A stretch of DNA of 64,000 bases, from assembly GCF_965249985.1 (NCBI RefSeq), contig NZ_OZ252280.1, one strand, 5' to 3'. This document shows, one piece after another, positions 32,801 to 40,634 of the stretch. The DNA is from Algiphilus sp022763315. GTDB taxonomy: Bacteria > Pseudomonadota > Gammaproteobacteria > Nevskiales > Nevskiaceae. Position numbers and translations under genes: made by a program. The first letter of the stretch is position 1. Each line of letters begins with the position of its first letter. The notes under the pieces are model-generated. The model made no database searches. It saw only the letters and a list, made by a program, of their open reading frames with translations, and was not told the origin of the DNA.

Positions 32801-32816
32801 CCTTTCGAAAGGAGGG
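32801..32816. promoter_or_regulatory. Palindrome and CGAAAGGAGGG element in the rubredoxin/AlkS divergent region
   Basis: CCTTTCGAAAGG (32801-32812) is a perfect 12-bp palindrome that merges with CGAAAGGAGGG (32806-32816), the same 11-mer as upstream of the RND operon. A looser copy, CAAAGAGAGGG, lies 44 bp away at 32762. The 276-bp gap between the genes holds nothing else that I can support. Confidence 0.5.
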
Positions 32817-32930
32817 CGCGAAGGCCATGGATCGCATCCGACAATAGCTTTGGGTAACTTCCCCGGTGGAGGAGACACCACCGTCGCGATTACTACAACG
32901 ACAAGCGCATAGCGCTAGGAAGGGGCACGC

Positions 32931-35702
32931 ATGGTGGCTTTAGCAGGCAGCAAATTGGACGTGAATCCAAGCACGCCGGATGTAGCAGCGGCAACAACAC
33001 CCGCCCGCATCAACTGGGAAATCGAACGCCAGGGGCTCGCTATTCCTGATGCGGCATGGCAACAGCAGAAGCCCGTCATCACGATCAGCGGCCCGCCAGG
33101 CTACGGTAAATCCATATTGCTCTTGCAGTGGCGCAAGCAATGGCAAGCCGCAGGACGGCGGGTTGTCTTGATTAAGGCAACGCCGGGCGATCGCGACGGT
33201 GACAAGCTGATTCTGGATATGGCGGCAGAGCTTCAACCGGCTGAAGCGGAAAGTGCCTCGAGCTTTCTCGACCGCTTTGGCAGCGCCGGTCAGGTCGCCG
33301 TGCTCAAGGCGTTGCTAGCCGAAGCGGACAGCGGCAATCTGGGCACCACCCTCATCATCGATGACGTGCACGAGCTGCTCGAGCAGCCTGCTGAGGCGGT
33401 ACTGCGCATGCTGCTGCGCTACCAATCCGAGACACTGACACTAGTCTTCGCCGGTCGCGTCTATCCCGCAGGCGTGGTTAGTGTGGCGATGCTGGAGGGG
33501 CGCCTGACCCGGCTTAACACCACCGACCTCGCATTGTCGAAAGCCGAGTCCGCTCAATTGCTGGAACAGCACGGCATTGAAGCCCGTGAAGCACTCGTTA
33601 CCACACTGATCGAACGCACACAGGGCTGGCCGGCCGCGGTACGGCTCGTCGCGCTCAGTCTGCAACACGACCCCCAGCAGCAGGACCACTTTGTCGGTGC
33701 GCTTGCGGAGAATCCGCGTCCTCTGACGGAATATCTCAATGAATCGGTACTGTCGCGCCTGCCGGAACATCTGCGCAGCTTTCTGAACCGGCTTGCGCTG
33801 CTGCGTCGTTTTTCTGCTGACCTTGCCGCCGCTGCCACTGGCGAACGAGATGCCGGCCTTTGGCTGGAGGAACTGGAATCGCGTGGCATCCCCCTTACGC
33901 ACACGGACGAACTGGACCCGCAGTACACCCTGCATCCTTTGGTACGCGACTTTTTGCTCACCCGCCTTCGTACGGTGGGCGGCAGCGTACTAAGCGAGAC
34001 GCGAGATCGGGCGTGCGATTGGTACAGCCAGCATGGCGAAGTGGATGGCGCCATTGAGGTATCGCTGGAAGGCGGCGATCTCGAACGCGCGGCCGCACTG
34101 ATTAAGGAGCACTCGGAATACACCATCCGTCGCTACGGTCGACACAAGACCTTCCTGTACTGGACCAACAAGTTCCCCCAGACGGCGCTTGACCGCCTGC
34201 CGGAAATTCAGATTCAGCAGGCTTGGTCCCTGGATTTTCTGCGCCGTCACGAGGAATCGGAAAACCTGCTGACCGCTGTCGAGCACGGTCAGAGCCTGGC
34301 CCCGGGAGCTCCGCAGTCGACGCACCTGCAGTGCACGATCGAGATGCAGCGCTGTGTGCAAGCGGGTCTGCGCGACCACGCCAAGGAAAGCGTCGCTCGC
34401 AGCGAACGATGGTTGGCGCGCTGGCCCGAAGCCGACCGCTACGATCAAGCCGCGGTCCACGCGGTACTCGCCTTCGCTTACAAGGCCCTGAGTGACTATG
34501 AGGAGGGCCTGCGCCACGCCCGCCAAGGCCTGACGCTTGGCCGCGAAGCGAATGGCCACTACATCCTCAGCTGGAATGGCATGCTGGCGATCAGTAACCT
34601 CGTAAAAAAGGGTTGGTATCGACAGGCGACGCACGAGTGCCGTCAATACATTGAGGAGCTCGCGCCCCGGCTGGGTAATCGGTCACCCTGCGTCATGATG
34701 TTGCACGCCATGCAGGCAGGCCTGCTATACGAGTTTGATCGAATTGCTGAGGCCAGCGACGAACTCGGGCAAGGCATGACCGCCCTAATGGAGCAGAGTT
34801 CGGCGGACCCCATGATCATGGGTTTCGTCACGCTCGCCCGCCTTCAGGCATTGCAGGGCAACCCGTTGGAAGCCTTCGATACGCTCGCAGAAGGCGAAGC
34901 CCTTGGCCATGCCCGCGACCTACCGCGACTGGCGATCTCCCTGGGCGCAGAACGTGTCGTCATGCATCTGCGACACGGCGAACTGGAACAGGCGCGCGCA
35001 GTCTGGGACGAAGTCCAGCGCGCGACCGCAGCCGGCTCACGGATCAGCGCTTTTGAAAGCGCGGTACGCGACAAGTCCAGCCGCATTCATGCGCGTATGG
35101 CCCTCCTGCATGGCGACTACGAAGCGGTCTGCGAGATTCTCGGCCCGATCGTGCGGCACACCCGGCAGACCGGACAGAAGCGCAAGCTGATCGAAACACT
35201 ATTGCTACAGGCACTATCGCTGCAGGCCAGCAACGAGCAGCGCAAAGCGCTCAAGGTCTTCACCGAGGCGCTTCAGCTGGGTGCACCGGAAGGCTACATC
35301 CGGCTCTTCGCCGACGAAGGACGTCAGGTTGGCGACCTGCTTGAACTCTATCTACACGAGACACGGGAGGACCAGCGTGCCCCTACGGTGGCCTATGCAA
35401 GGCAACTGCTCGATGCGATTGTGCCGCCAGCCAGCTCGGAGACGGACGAGGTGGCGGAGACCACGTCTCGACGCCATTCGCCAGATCAGAGTCCATTGAT
35501 CGAGCCTCTCACCTCCCGTGAGATCCAAATTCTTCTGAAACTGCAGTCTGGGTTACCCAATCGGAAGTTGGCGGACTCACTGCTGATCACAGAGGGCACC
35601 CTGAAGTGGCACCTGCGCAATATCTACGGCAAGCTCGCGGTGACGAGCCGCCTTGCCGCCGTGACCAGAGCCCACAAGCTCGGGTTGCTCGACGCGCCCT
35701 GA
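32931..35702 (+). CDS. alkS: MalT/AlkS-type LuxR-family ATP-dependent transcriptional regulator
   Basis: 923 residues, close to AlkS in size. Walker A GPPGYGKS (54-61), Walker B TTLIIDDVHEL near 140, a winged-helix/STAND region about 250-345, a long TPR-like helical section (about 370-830) and a C-terminal LuxR helix-turn-helix (LTSREIQILLKLQSGLPNRK and GTLKWHLRNIYGKL). AGGAAGGGG precedes the ATG. Such STAND regulators bind ATP and an inducer, here probably alkanes, given the adjacent rubredoxin and alkB genes. Orthology with AlkS is inferred from architecture and context. Candidate reader of the CGAAAGGAGGG sites. Confidence 0.85.
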   Translation: MVALAGSKLDVNPSTPDVAAATTPARINWEIERQGLAIPDAAWQQQKPVITISGPPGYGKSILLLQWRKQWQAAGRRVVLIKATPGDRDGDKLILDMAAELQPAEAESASSFLDRFGSAGQVAVLKALLAEADSGNLGTTLIIDDVHELLEQPAEAVLRMLLRYQSETLTLVFAGRVYPAGVVSVAMLEGRLTRLNTTDLALSKAESAQLLEQHGIEAREALVTTLIERTQGWPAAVRLVALSLQHDPQQQDHFVGALAENPRPLTEYLNESVLSRLPEHLRSFLNRLALLRRFSADLAAAATGERDAGLWLEELESRGIPLTHTDELDPQYTLHPLVRDFLLTRLRTVGGSVLSETRDRACDWYSQHGEVDGAIEVSLEGGDLERAAALIKEHSEYTIRRYGRHKTFLYWTNKFPQTALDRLPEIQIQQAWSLDFLRRHEESENLLTAVEHGQSLAPGAPQSTHLQCTIEMQRCVQAGLRDHAKESVARSERWLARWPEADRYDQAAVHAVLAFAYKALSDYEEGLRHARQGLTLGREANGHYILSWNGMLAISNLVKKGWYRQATHECRQYIEELAPRLGNRSPCVMMLHAMQAGLLYEFDRIAEASDELGQGMTALMEQSSADPMIMGFVTLARLQALQGNPLEAFDTLAEGEALGHARDLPRLAISLGAERVVMHLRHGELEQARAVWDEVQRATAAGSRISAFESAVRDKSSRIHARMALLHGDYEAVCEILGPIVRHTRQTGQKRKLIETLLLQALSLQASNEQRKALKVFTEALQLGAPEGYIRLFADEGRQVGDLLELYLHETREDQRAPTVAYARQLLDAIVPPASSETDEVAETTSRRHSPDQSPLIEPLTSREIQILLKLQSGLPNRKLADSLLITEGTLKWHLRNIYGKLAVTSRLAAVTRAHKLGLLDAP

Positions 35703-35730
35703 CCACGCCTGCGATGTTTCCAAACGCGCT

Positions 35731-36081
35731 TCAGGTTCCGGCAAAGGCGACGGGGTAAAGCAATGCGAGTCCAGTCAGGCCCAGCACACCGTGCGCAGCA
35801 ATGAGCATCCGTGGCGCTCGTCCCGGAAACAGCACGCGGAAAAACAGCAGGCCACCGAGCAGACCGGCCGTCCACACGCCCAGCGCCCACCACGCCAAAG
35901 ACGGCGTTTCCTGAACACTGTTTCCAACGGCCAGTAATGCAAGCGCACCCGCGGCTGCAAAGCCGTGAATCAGACGAAGCAAGCGTGGCGCACCCATGCC
36001 GAAGGTGATGAGCAGGGCGAGCAACGCCCCACCCAGGCTTACTGCGCTCATCAGAACGAAAACAATCAACGCTACAGTCAT
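35731..36081 (-). CDS. Small integral membrane protein, four helices
   Basis: 116 residues from the ATG at 36081. The frame runs on to 36354, but that part crosses the alkB 3' end and lacks membrane character. Four hydrophobic helices are visible (about 3-26, 33-52, 60-79, 90-112) with few charges. I do not recognise a family. It lies 157 bp after alkB on the same strand and could be co-transcribed. Function unknown; a role in membrane handling of alkane products is only a guess. Confidence 0.65.
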   Translation of the reverse strand: MTVALIVFVLMSAVSLGGALLALLITFGMGAPRLLRLIHGFAAAGALALLAVGNSVQETPSLAWWALGVWTAGLLGGLLFFRVLFPGRAPRMLIAAHGVLGLTGLALLYPVAFAGT

Positions 36082-36238
36082 GATGGGGGCTTCCAGACGA
36101 TGGTCGTGCGGGGTGCCACTGCTGCGCGCGCAACGGCACGATGGCGGCAATGACTTCGAAACCTTAGATAGGGTGGCGGCAGGGCGTACACATGCCCGCC
36201 CTGCCGCCACCAAGAACCCCCGGGGAGGGGTGACACCA

Positions 36239-37444
36239 TTACGCAGTGGTGGCCGTCGAACTCCCGCTCTTTCGGCCTGCATAGCGACGAAGAATCGAAT
36301 CGCGTTGCTTGGGGTCGAGATTGACGCGATGGATGTCCTGGTCGTAGAGCTCAAGGACGCGAGGATCCATCACTGCGCGCCAGAGTGGCGGGAACATCGC
36401 CAGCGTGAACATGCCGGGGTAACCCGAGGGCAAGGTCGGGAGGTCCTCGAAATGCCGCAGCGACTGATAGCTGCGGGTCGGGTATGCGTGGTGGTCGGAA
36501 TGCCGCTGGAGATGGAACAGCACGAGGTTCGACATGGTGTGATTCGTATTCCACGAATGCTCAGGCCGACAACGCTCATAGCGTCCGTCGTCCTGTTTCT
36601 GTCGCAGCAATCCGTAGTGTTCCACATAGTTCGCCATGGTCAGGAACCAATAGCCATAGGCCATGGCGATAAGTAGGAACGGAATCACGACCGGGCCAAA
36701 GGCAAGAATCAGACCGCCATACAAGGCAATCGTGACCGCCATGGGCTGGAGCATCTCGTTCTCGGTGCTCCATGGGCTTTTTCCCTGCCGGGCAAGCCGC
36801 TCCTTCTCGTTCTTCCAGGAACGCTTCAGCGCCCCCGGAATCTCGCGCAACACGAAGCGGTAGATGCTTTCCCCGAAACGAGAAGAGGCAGGATCCTCCG
36901 GCGTCGCCACATCCTTGTGGTGCCCCTTGTTGTGTTCGACCATGAAGTGCCCGTAGGCCGTGGTCGCGAGAGACAGCTTGGCCAGCGTCTTGGCAACACG
37001 CGACTTCTTGTGCCCGAGCTCGTGGCCAGTGTTAATGGCAATGCCGTTGATCAAGCCAACGGAGAGGGCGATTCCCAGATACCCGACCCAGCTCATGCCC
37101 AGGCTTGCCACCGCCCACGCTCCCACAATCAGGGTCACGTAATGCAACGGCACTGTGGCATAGGCGAGATAGCGGTAATAGTTGTCGTTCTCCAGCCGGT
37201 GGATGGCGGCCTCGGGCGGATTGCTGGTGTCCTGACCAAAGACCATGTCCAGTATTGGTATGGCCAGATACCAAAGGGCAAACGTGCTCCAGGTGAAAAT
37301 CTCGATACCGGTGACATAGGTCACCGCTACGCTGATCGCTGGAAAAAGCACCCAAAGCGAAGACAAAAGCCAGAAATAGCGCTTCTTGTCACGGTAATTC
37401 TCGGACGGACCTGCGGCGCCGTCAGCCATAGTCGTTGTATTCAT
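36239..37444 (-). CDS. alkB: Alkane 1-monooxygenase AlkB
   Basis: 401 residues from the ATG at 37444 (GAGGTG upstream), same length as GPo1 AlkB and very similar to it as I recall that sequence. Integral-membrane di-iron enzyme that hydroxylates alkanes at the terminal carbon using rubredoxin. Histidine boxes: HELGH (141-145), EHNKGHH (170-176), NYVEHYG (272-278) and LQRHSDHH (312-319). Trp58 (LWYLAIPILD) aligns with Trp55 of GPo1, the residue that limits chain length, so medium-chain alkanes are predicted. The longer frame to 37540 lacks a ribosome site. Confidence 0.97.
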   Translation of the reverse strand: MNTTTMADGAAGPSENYRDKKRYFWLLSSLWVLFPAISVAVTYVTGIEIFTWSTFALWYLAIPILDMVFGQDTSNPPEAAIHRLENDNYYRYLAYATVPLHYVTLIVGAWAVASLGMSWVGYLGIALSVGLINGIAINTGHELGHKKSRVAKTLAKLSLATTAYGHFMVEHNKGHHKDVATPEDPASSRFGESIYRFVLREIPGALKRSWKNEKERLARQGKSPWSTENEMLQPMAVTIALYGGLILAFGPVVIPFLLIAMAYGYWFLTMANYVEHYGLLRQKQDDGRYERCRPEHSWNTNHTMSNLVLFHLQRHSDHHAYPTRSYQSLRHFEDLPTLPSGYPGMFTLAMFPPLWRAVMDPRVLELYDQDIHRVNLDPKQRDSILRRYAGRKSGSSTATTA

Positions 37445-37833
37445 GATGCACCTCGTTGCTTCAATGCCGATGGGATCTTTCCCTGGGAACCGGTCGGAAC
37501 CCTGGGCAGGTCGGCCTGATGTGGCCACCTTGGCAGCCATTGCAATGCAACTTGGCGCGCCGTGCGCCTTCCTAAAGAGGGGTCTTTCTCATGCAACGCA
37601 CCGAGACAATGTATCGGGAAACCCTGAAGATGCGACCCGCAAGTTCAACCCTGCTTCGCATTCCCTGGCGGACAACAAAGGGTGATGCGTTCACCACCTG
37701 GTACAGGTTGTGCCAGCCATGTTGCACTACGACCAAAGTGTGCTTGACGGAGGCGTAAGGCGCGCGCACTCTTTCCTCAACCGCCCCATTACACGACGAC
37801 AGGCGGCCCGGCTGAAGCCGAGGAGACACACAC
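37445..37833. other. 389-bp divergent intergenic region between alkB and the AcoR-type gene
   Basis: No gene is supported here. It should contain both promoters. CTAAAGAGGGG is at 37572-37582, one base off the CGAAAGAGGGG element upstream of the fusion oxygenase. On the minus strand both sites read GACCCCTCTTT. I found no convincing sigma-54 site for either gene. Confidence 0.5.
37572..37582. promoter_or_regulatory. CTAAAGAGGGG element upstream of alkB
   Basis: It lies 128 bp upstream of the alkB ATG. Together with the two following bases it shares the 11-mer AAAGAGGGGTC with the site upstream of the fusion oxygenase (21927-21937), in the same orientation relative to the downstream gene. Confidence 0.45.
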
Positions 37834-39873
37834 ATGCATGACACGACCTACCAGCACTCCGAACGCGTCATCGACGTCGTCGGTGGGAAAGAGAGCATCG
37901 AACAGCCGGAGAGCAATATCTCGTCGTCCTGGTCGCGGTGCATCAATTCCCACGGCCTCGACCCTTCACGCCGTTATTCGCCGCGCGTGGAAGACGTCAA
38001 CAGAATTGCCGAACTGGAAGATCAGTACGACACCCTGATCGACATTGCCCGACTCGAGATGGACGCGCTCTACGAGCAGATTGCCGGCTCGGGCTATGCG
38101 CTGCTGCTGACGGATGCTAACGGCATCATCCTGTGCGACAAGGTCGACCCGAATCTGAGCAAGAGCTTCCATGCCGCCGGCCTAGTGCACGGCGCCAACT
38201 GGAGCGAATCGATGGAGGGGACCAACGGCATTGGTACCTGCATCGCCGAACAGCGTGCGGTCACTGTGCACCGTACGGACCATTTCCGTGCGCGACACAT
38301 CGACCTGTCCTGTACCGGTGCCCCCATTCTCGACCCCGATGGCGCGCTCACCGCTGTACTGGACGCGTCCTGTGTAAACGCCAAGTACTCGCGCGCGAAC
38401 CAGATGCATACCAAGGCCATGGTGAGCATGTCATCGCGCTTGATCGAGAAATGTTTGTTCCTGCGCCGCTTTCGCGATCAGTGCGTGTTGCGTTTTCATA
38501 GCCGCGCCGAGTTCGTGAGTCTCTTGCAGGATGGCGCGATGGCGATCGCGGAGGACGGCACCATTATCGGCGCTGACCAAGTTGCCATTGCCCTTCTGGC
38601 CGATGAGAGTCGCGCTGAACTGATTGGCCGCAATATCTCGGAGGTCTTCGATGTACCTCCCCATGTCTCCGACCCCTTGTACCGTCAGTGTCAATCGGCG
38701 CTGACGCCTATTCGTGATCTAAAGCATGGACGTCGTTTTTACATGACCAGCCAGCTCACCAACAGCTCAACCCAGAAAGGCAACCGACTGCACGAGGCCG
38801 GCAGTGGGGCGCAGGCGGTACGCGTCAAGAATACGCCCCGCACTGACATCCTCGACCTGGATACCGTGTCCGGGCGGGATCCGGTCATGCAGCGCAACGC
38901 CCGCTGCGCACGACGCCTTGCGACATCGGATGTCGCCATCCTGTTACAGGGCCCCACCGGCTCAGGCAAGGATGTCTTTGCCCGTGCCGTACACCACGCC
39001 AGCGAACGCGCCAACCACCCCTTTGTCGCCGTGAACTGTGCTGCGATTCCTGAGACGTTGATTGAGGCCGAGTTGTTTGGCTACAAAGCGGGCGCCTTCA
39101 CCGGCGCGCGCAAGGAAGGCGCACGAGGGCGGATTCTTCAGGCTGATGGCGGCACACTGTTTCTTGACGAGATCGGGGATATGCCCCTGGAACTGCAGAC
39201 ACGTTTGCTGCGGGTCCTGGAGGAACGGGTCGTTACCCCGCTGGGCAGCGAAGTACCCACGCCGGTCAACATTCGCTTGATCAGTGCCTCTTTGCGCGAC
39301 CTCAAGGACATGGTCGCGGAAGGCCGCTTCCGTGAGGATCTGTACTACCGCCTCAACGGCATCACGCTCAAGCTGCCGCCCCTTCGCAAACGCCAGGACC
39401 TGCCCGAGATCATCTCCAACATTCTGGCCACGGAATCCGCCCAGGCCGGAGTATCCGTCAGTGTCAGTGCCGCGGCCATGCAGCTGCTGCGTGCCTACCA
39501 CTGGCCGGGCAATATTCGTGAGTTGCGCAACGTACTGCGCACCGCGCTGGCGATGTGCGAGGACGATTGCATCCAACCCGAAGATTTGGGCGACGACCTC
39601 TGCCATCCGGAGTCGGCCAACGATGATCACAGTCACGCCGACACTCATGATGACAGACGCCATGCGCGCTCCACCCAGGCGCCAGCACAACCCGTGTACG
39701 GAAATCCGCTGGAAGCGGCAGAGCGCGCCGCCTTGCTTGAGACCATCGAGCATCACCGCTACAACATGAGCCGTGCAGCACGTACCTTGGGCATGAGTCG
39801 AAATACGCTGTATCGCAAGATGCGCCAACACGGTATCGACACCGATGCCTTGCGTGGCGGAGGGTCGCGCTAG
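37834..39873 (+). CDS. Sigma-54-dependent activator, AcoR/BmoR family
   Basis: 679 residues. N-terminal AcoR-type sensory region with SSWSRCINSHGLDPSRRYSP (31-50) and a GAF domain (about 70-205), a PAS-like segment (about 225-290), an AAA+ domain with Walker A GPTGSGKD (373-380), the sigma-54 contact loop GAFTGA (420-425) and FLDEIGDMPLELQTRLLRVL, and a Fis-type HTH at the C-terminus (ARTLGMSRNTLYRKMRQHGI). AcoR/BmoR proteins respond to acetoin or short alcohols and drive dehydrogenase and hydroxylase genes. The linker before the HTH is His/Asp-rich (HPESANDDHSHADTHDD). It is the only sigma-54 activator here, hence the candidate for the three sigma-54 promoters. Confidence 0.93.
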   Translation: MHDTTYQHSERVIDVVGGKESIEQPESNISSSWSRCINSHGLDPSRRYSPRVEDVNRIAELEDQYDTLIDIARLEMDALYEQIAGSGYALLLTDANGIILCDKVDPNLSKSFHAAGLVHGANWSESMEGTNGIGTCIAEQRAVTVHRTDHFRARHIDLSCTGAPILDPDGALTAVLDASCVNAKYSRANQMHTKAMVSMSSRLIEKCLFLRRFRDQCVLRFHSRAEFVSLLQDGAMAIAEDGTIIGADQVAIALLADESRAELIGRNISEVFDVPPHVSDPLYRQCQSALTPIRDLKHGRRFYMTSQLTNSSTQKGNRLHEAGSGAQAVRVKNTPRTDILDLDTVSGRDPVMQRNARCARRLATSDVAILLQGPTGSGKDVFARAVHHASERANHPFVAVNCAAIPETLIEAELFGYKAGAFTGARKEGARGRILQADGGTLFLDEIGDMPLELQTRLLRVLEERVVTPLGSEVPTPVNIRLISASLRDLKDMVAEGRFREDLYYRLNGITLKLPPLRKRQDLPEIISNILATESAQAGVSVSVSAAAMQLLRAYHWPGNIRELRNVLRTALAMCEDDCIQPEDLGDDLCHPESANDDHSHADTHDDRRHARSTQAPAQPVYGNPLEAAERAALLETIEHHRYNMSRAARTLGMSRNTLYRKMRQHGIDTDALRGGGSR

Positions 39874-39914
39874 CAGCTGCGTCAGATCTCGTCCGCTCGG
39901 TCCGCGTGGGGCTG

Positions 39915-39941
39915 AGCGGGATGGGCGCTAGTGATCCCGCT
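39915..39941. terminator. Inverted repeat between convergent genes
   Basis: AGCGGGAT (39915-39922) and ATCCCGCT (39934-39941) pair perfectly around an 11-nt loop, between the AcoR-type gene and the convergent phasin-like gene, overlapping the latter's end. No long T-run follows, so it is at best a weak terminator. Confidence 0.4.
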
Positions 39942-40389
39942 GTTGTGCCACGCCATTGATGGCGGAATCCGATGCGCTGGCTTCCAAGGCTTCCTCGATG
40001 GCATCGATCCTTTCGAAGATCGTGGCCAGGGTGCGGTGCCCCTCTGACCAGATGCGATACATCACCTCCGCATGCCCATCCACGCGCTCGCGTAGGTCGC
40101 TGATCAGTGCGCGTTGCTTCTCAAGCAGTTCCTGTGAATCCGCGTGGGTGCAGAGCGTATCGAAATGCGCTGCACAATGTTCCGAAAAGTCGTCATTGAT
40201 CTTCATCTGCTGCGCGGCGATGGACAGAATCTGCTGTGCTGTCAGTTCGCCGAGATCAATCATGGCCGTGACGACGCGCTCGGACGCCTCCAAGGCCTGC
40301 CGTGAGGCATGTTGTACTGAAGAAGGGGGAAGTTCGCCCTGCCCACTTTGCACTCGCTTCTGGTCTCGCTCGTCGTTTTCCACTGTCAT
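39928..40389 (-). CDS. Small helical protein, phasin-like
   Basis: 153 residues from the ATG at 40389 (CAGGA upstream; the GTG at 40404 has no ribosome site). No signal peptide. Nearly all predicted helix and coiled coil: QALEASERVVTAMIDLGELTAQQILSIAAQQMKINDDF, then LLEKQRALISDLRERVDGHAEVMYRIWSEG (each part of one long amphipathic pattern). This pattern resembles phasins that coat polyhydroxyalkanoate or lipid granules, but no diagnostic motif is present, so the assignment is tentative. Storage of carbon as granules would fit an alkane user. Confidence 0.6.
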   Translation of the reverse strand: MTVENDERDQKRVQSGQGELPPSSVQHASRQALEASERVVTAMIDLGELTAQQILSIAAQQMKINDDFSEHCAAHFDTLCTHADSQELLEKQRALISDLRERVDGHAEVMYRIWSEGHRTLATIFERIDAIEEALEASASDSAINGVAQQRDH

Positions 40390-40634
40390 GTCCTGCGCTT
40401 GCACGCAAATTGAATGTCAAGGCGGTATCAGCAATAACCAGGCCATATTGCACAACCAAATCAACGTCATGATTTTGCTAGATATTTTTGACATACAGCC
40501 GCGACGATGAACGGTTGGGCGTGGAGCACCCTTGCCACACACTGTCACGCACGTAGCACGACTACGCGAACTGTGAAAGTACATTAGGCTGCAGCCAGCG
40601 GCAACCGATCACAACAACACGGAGAGACGACAAC

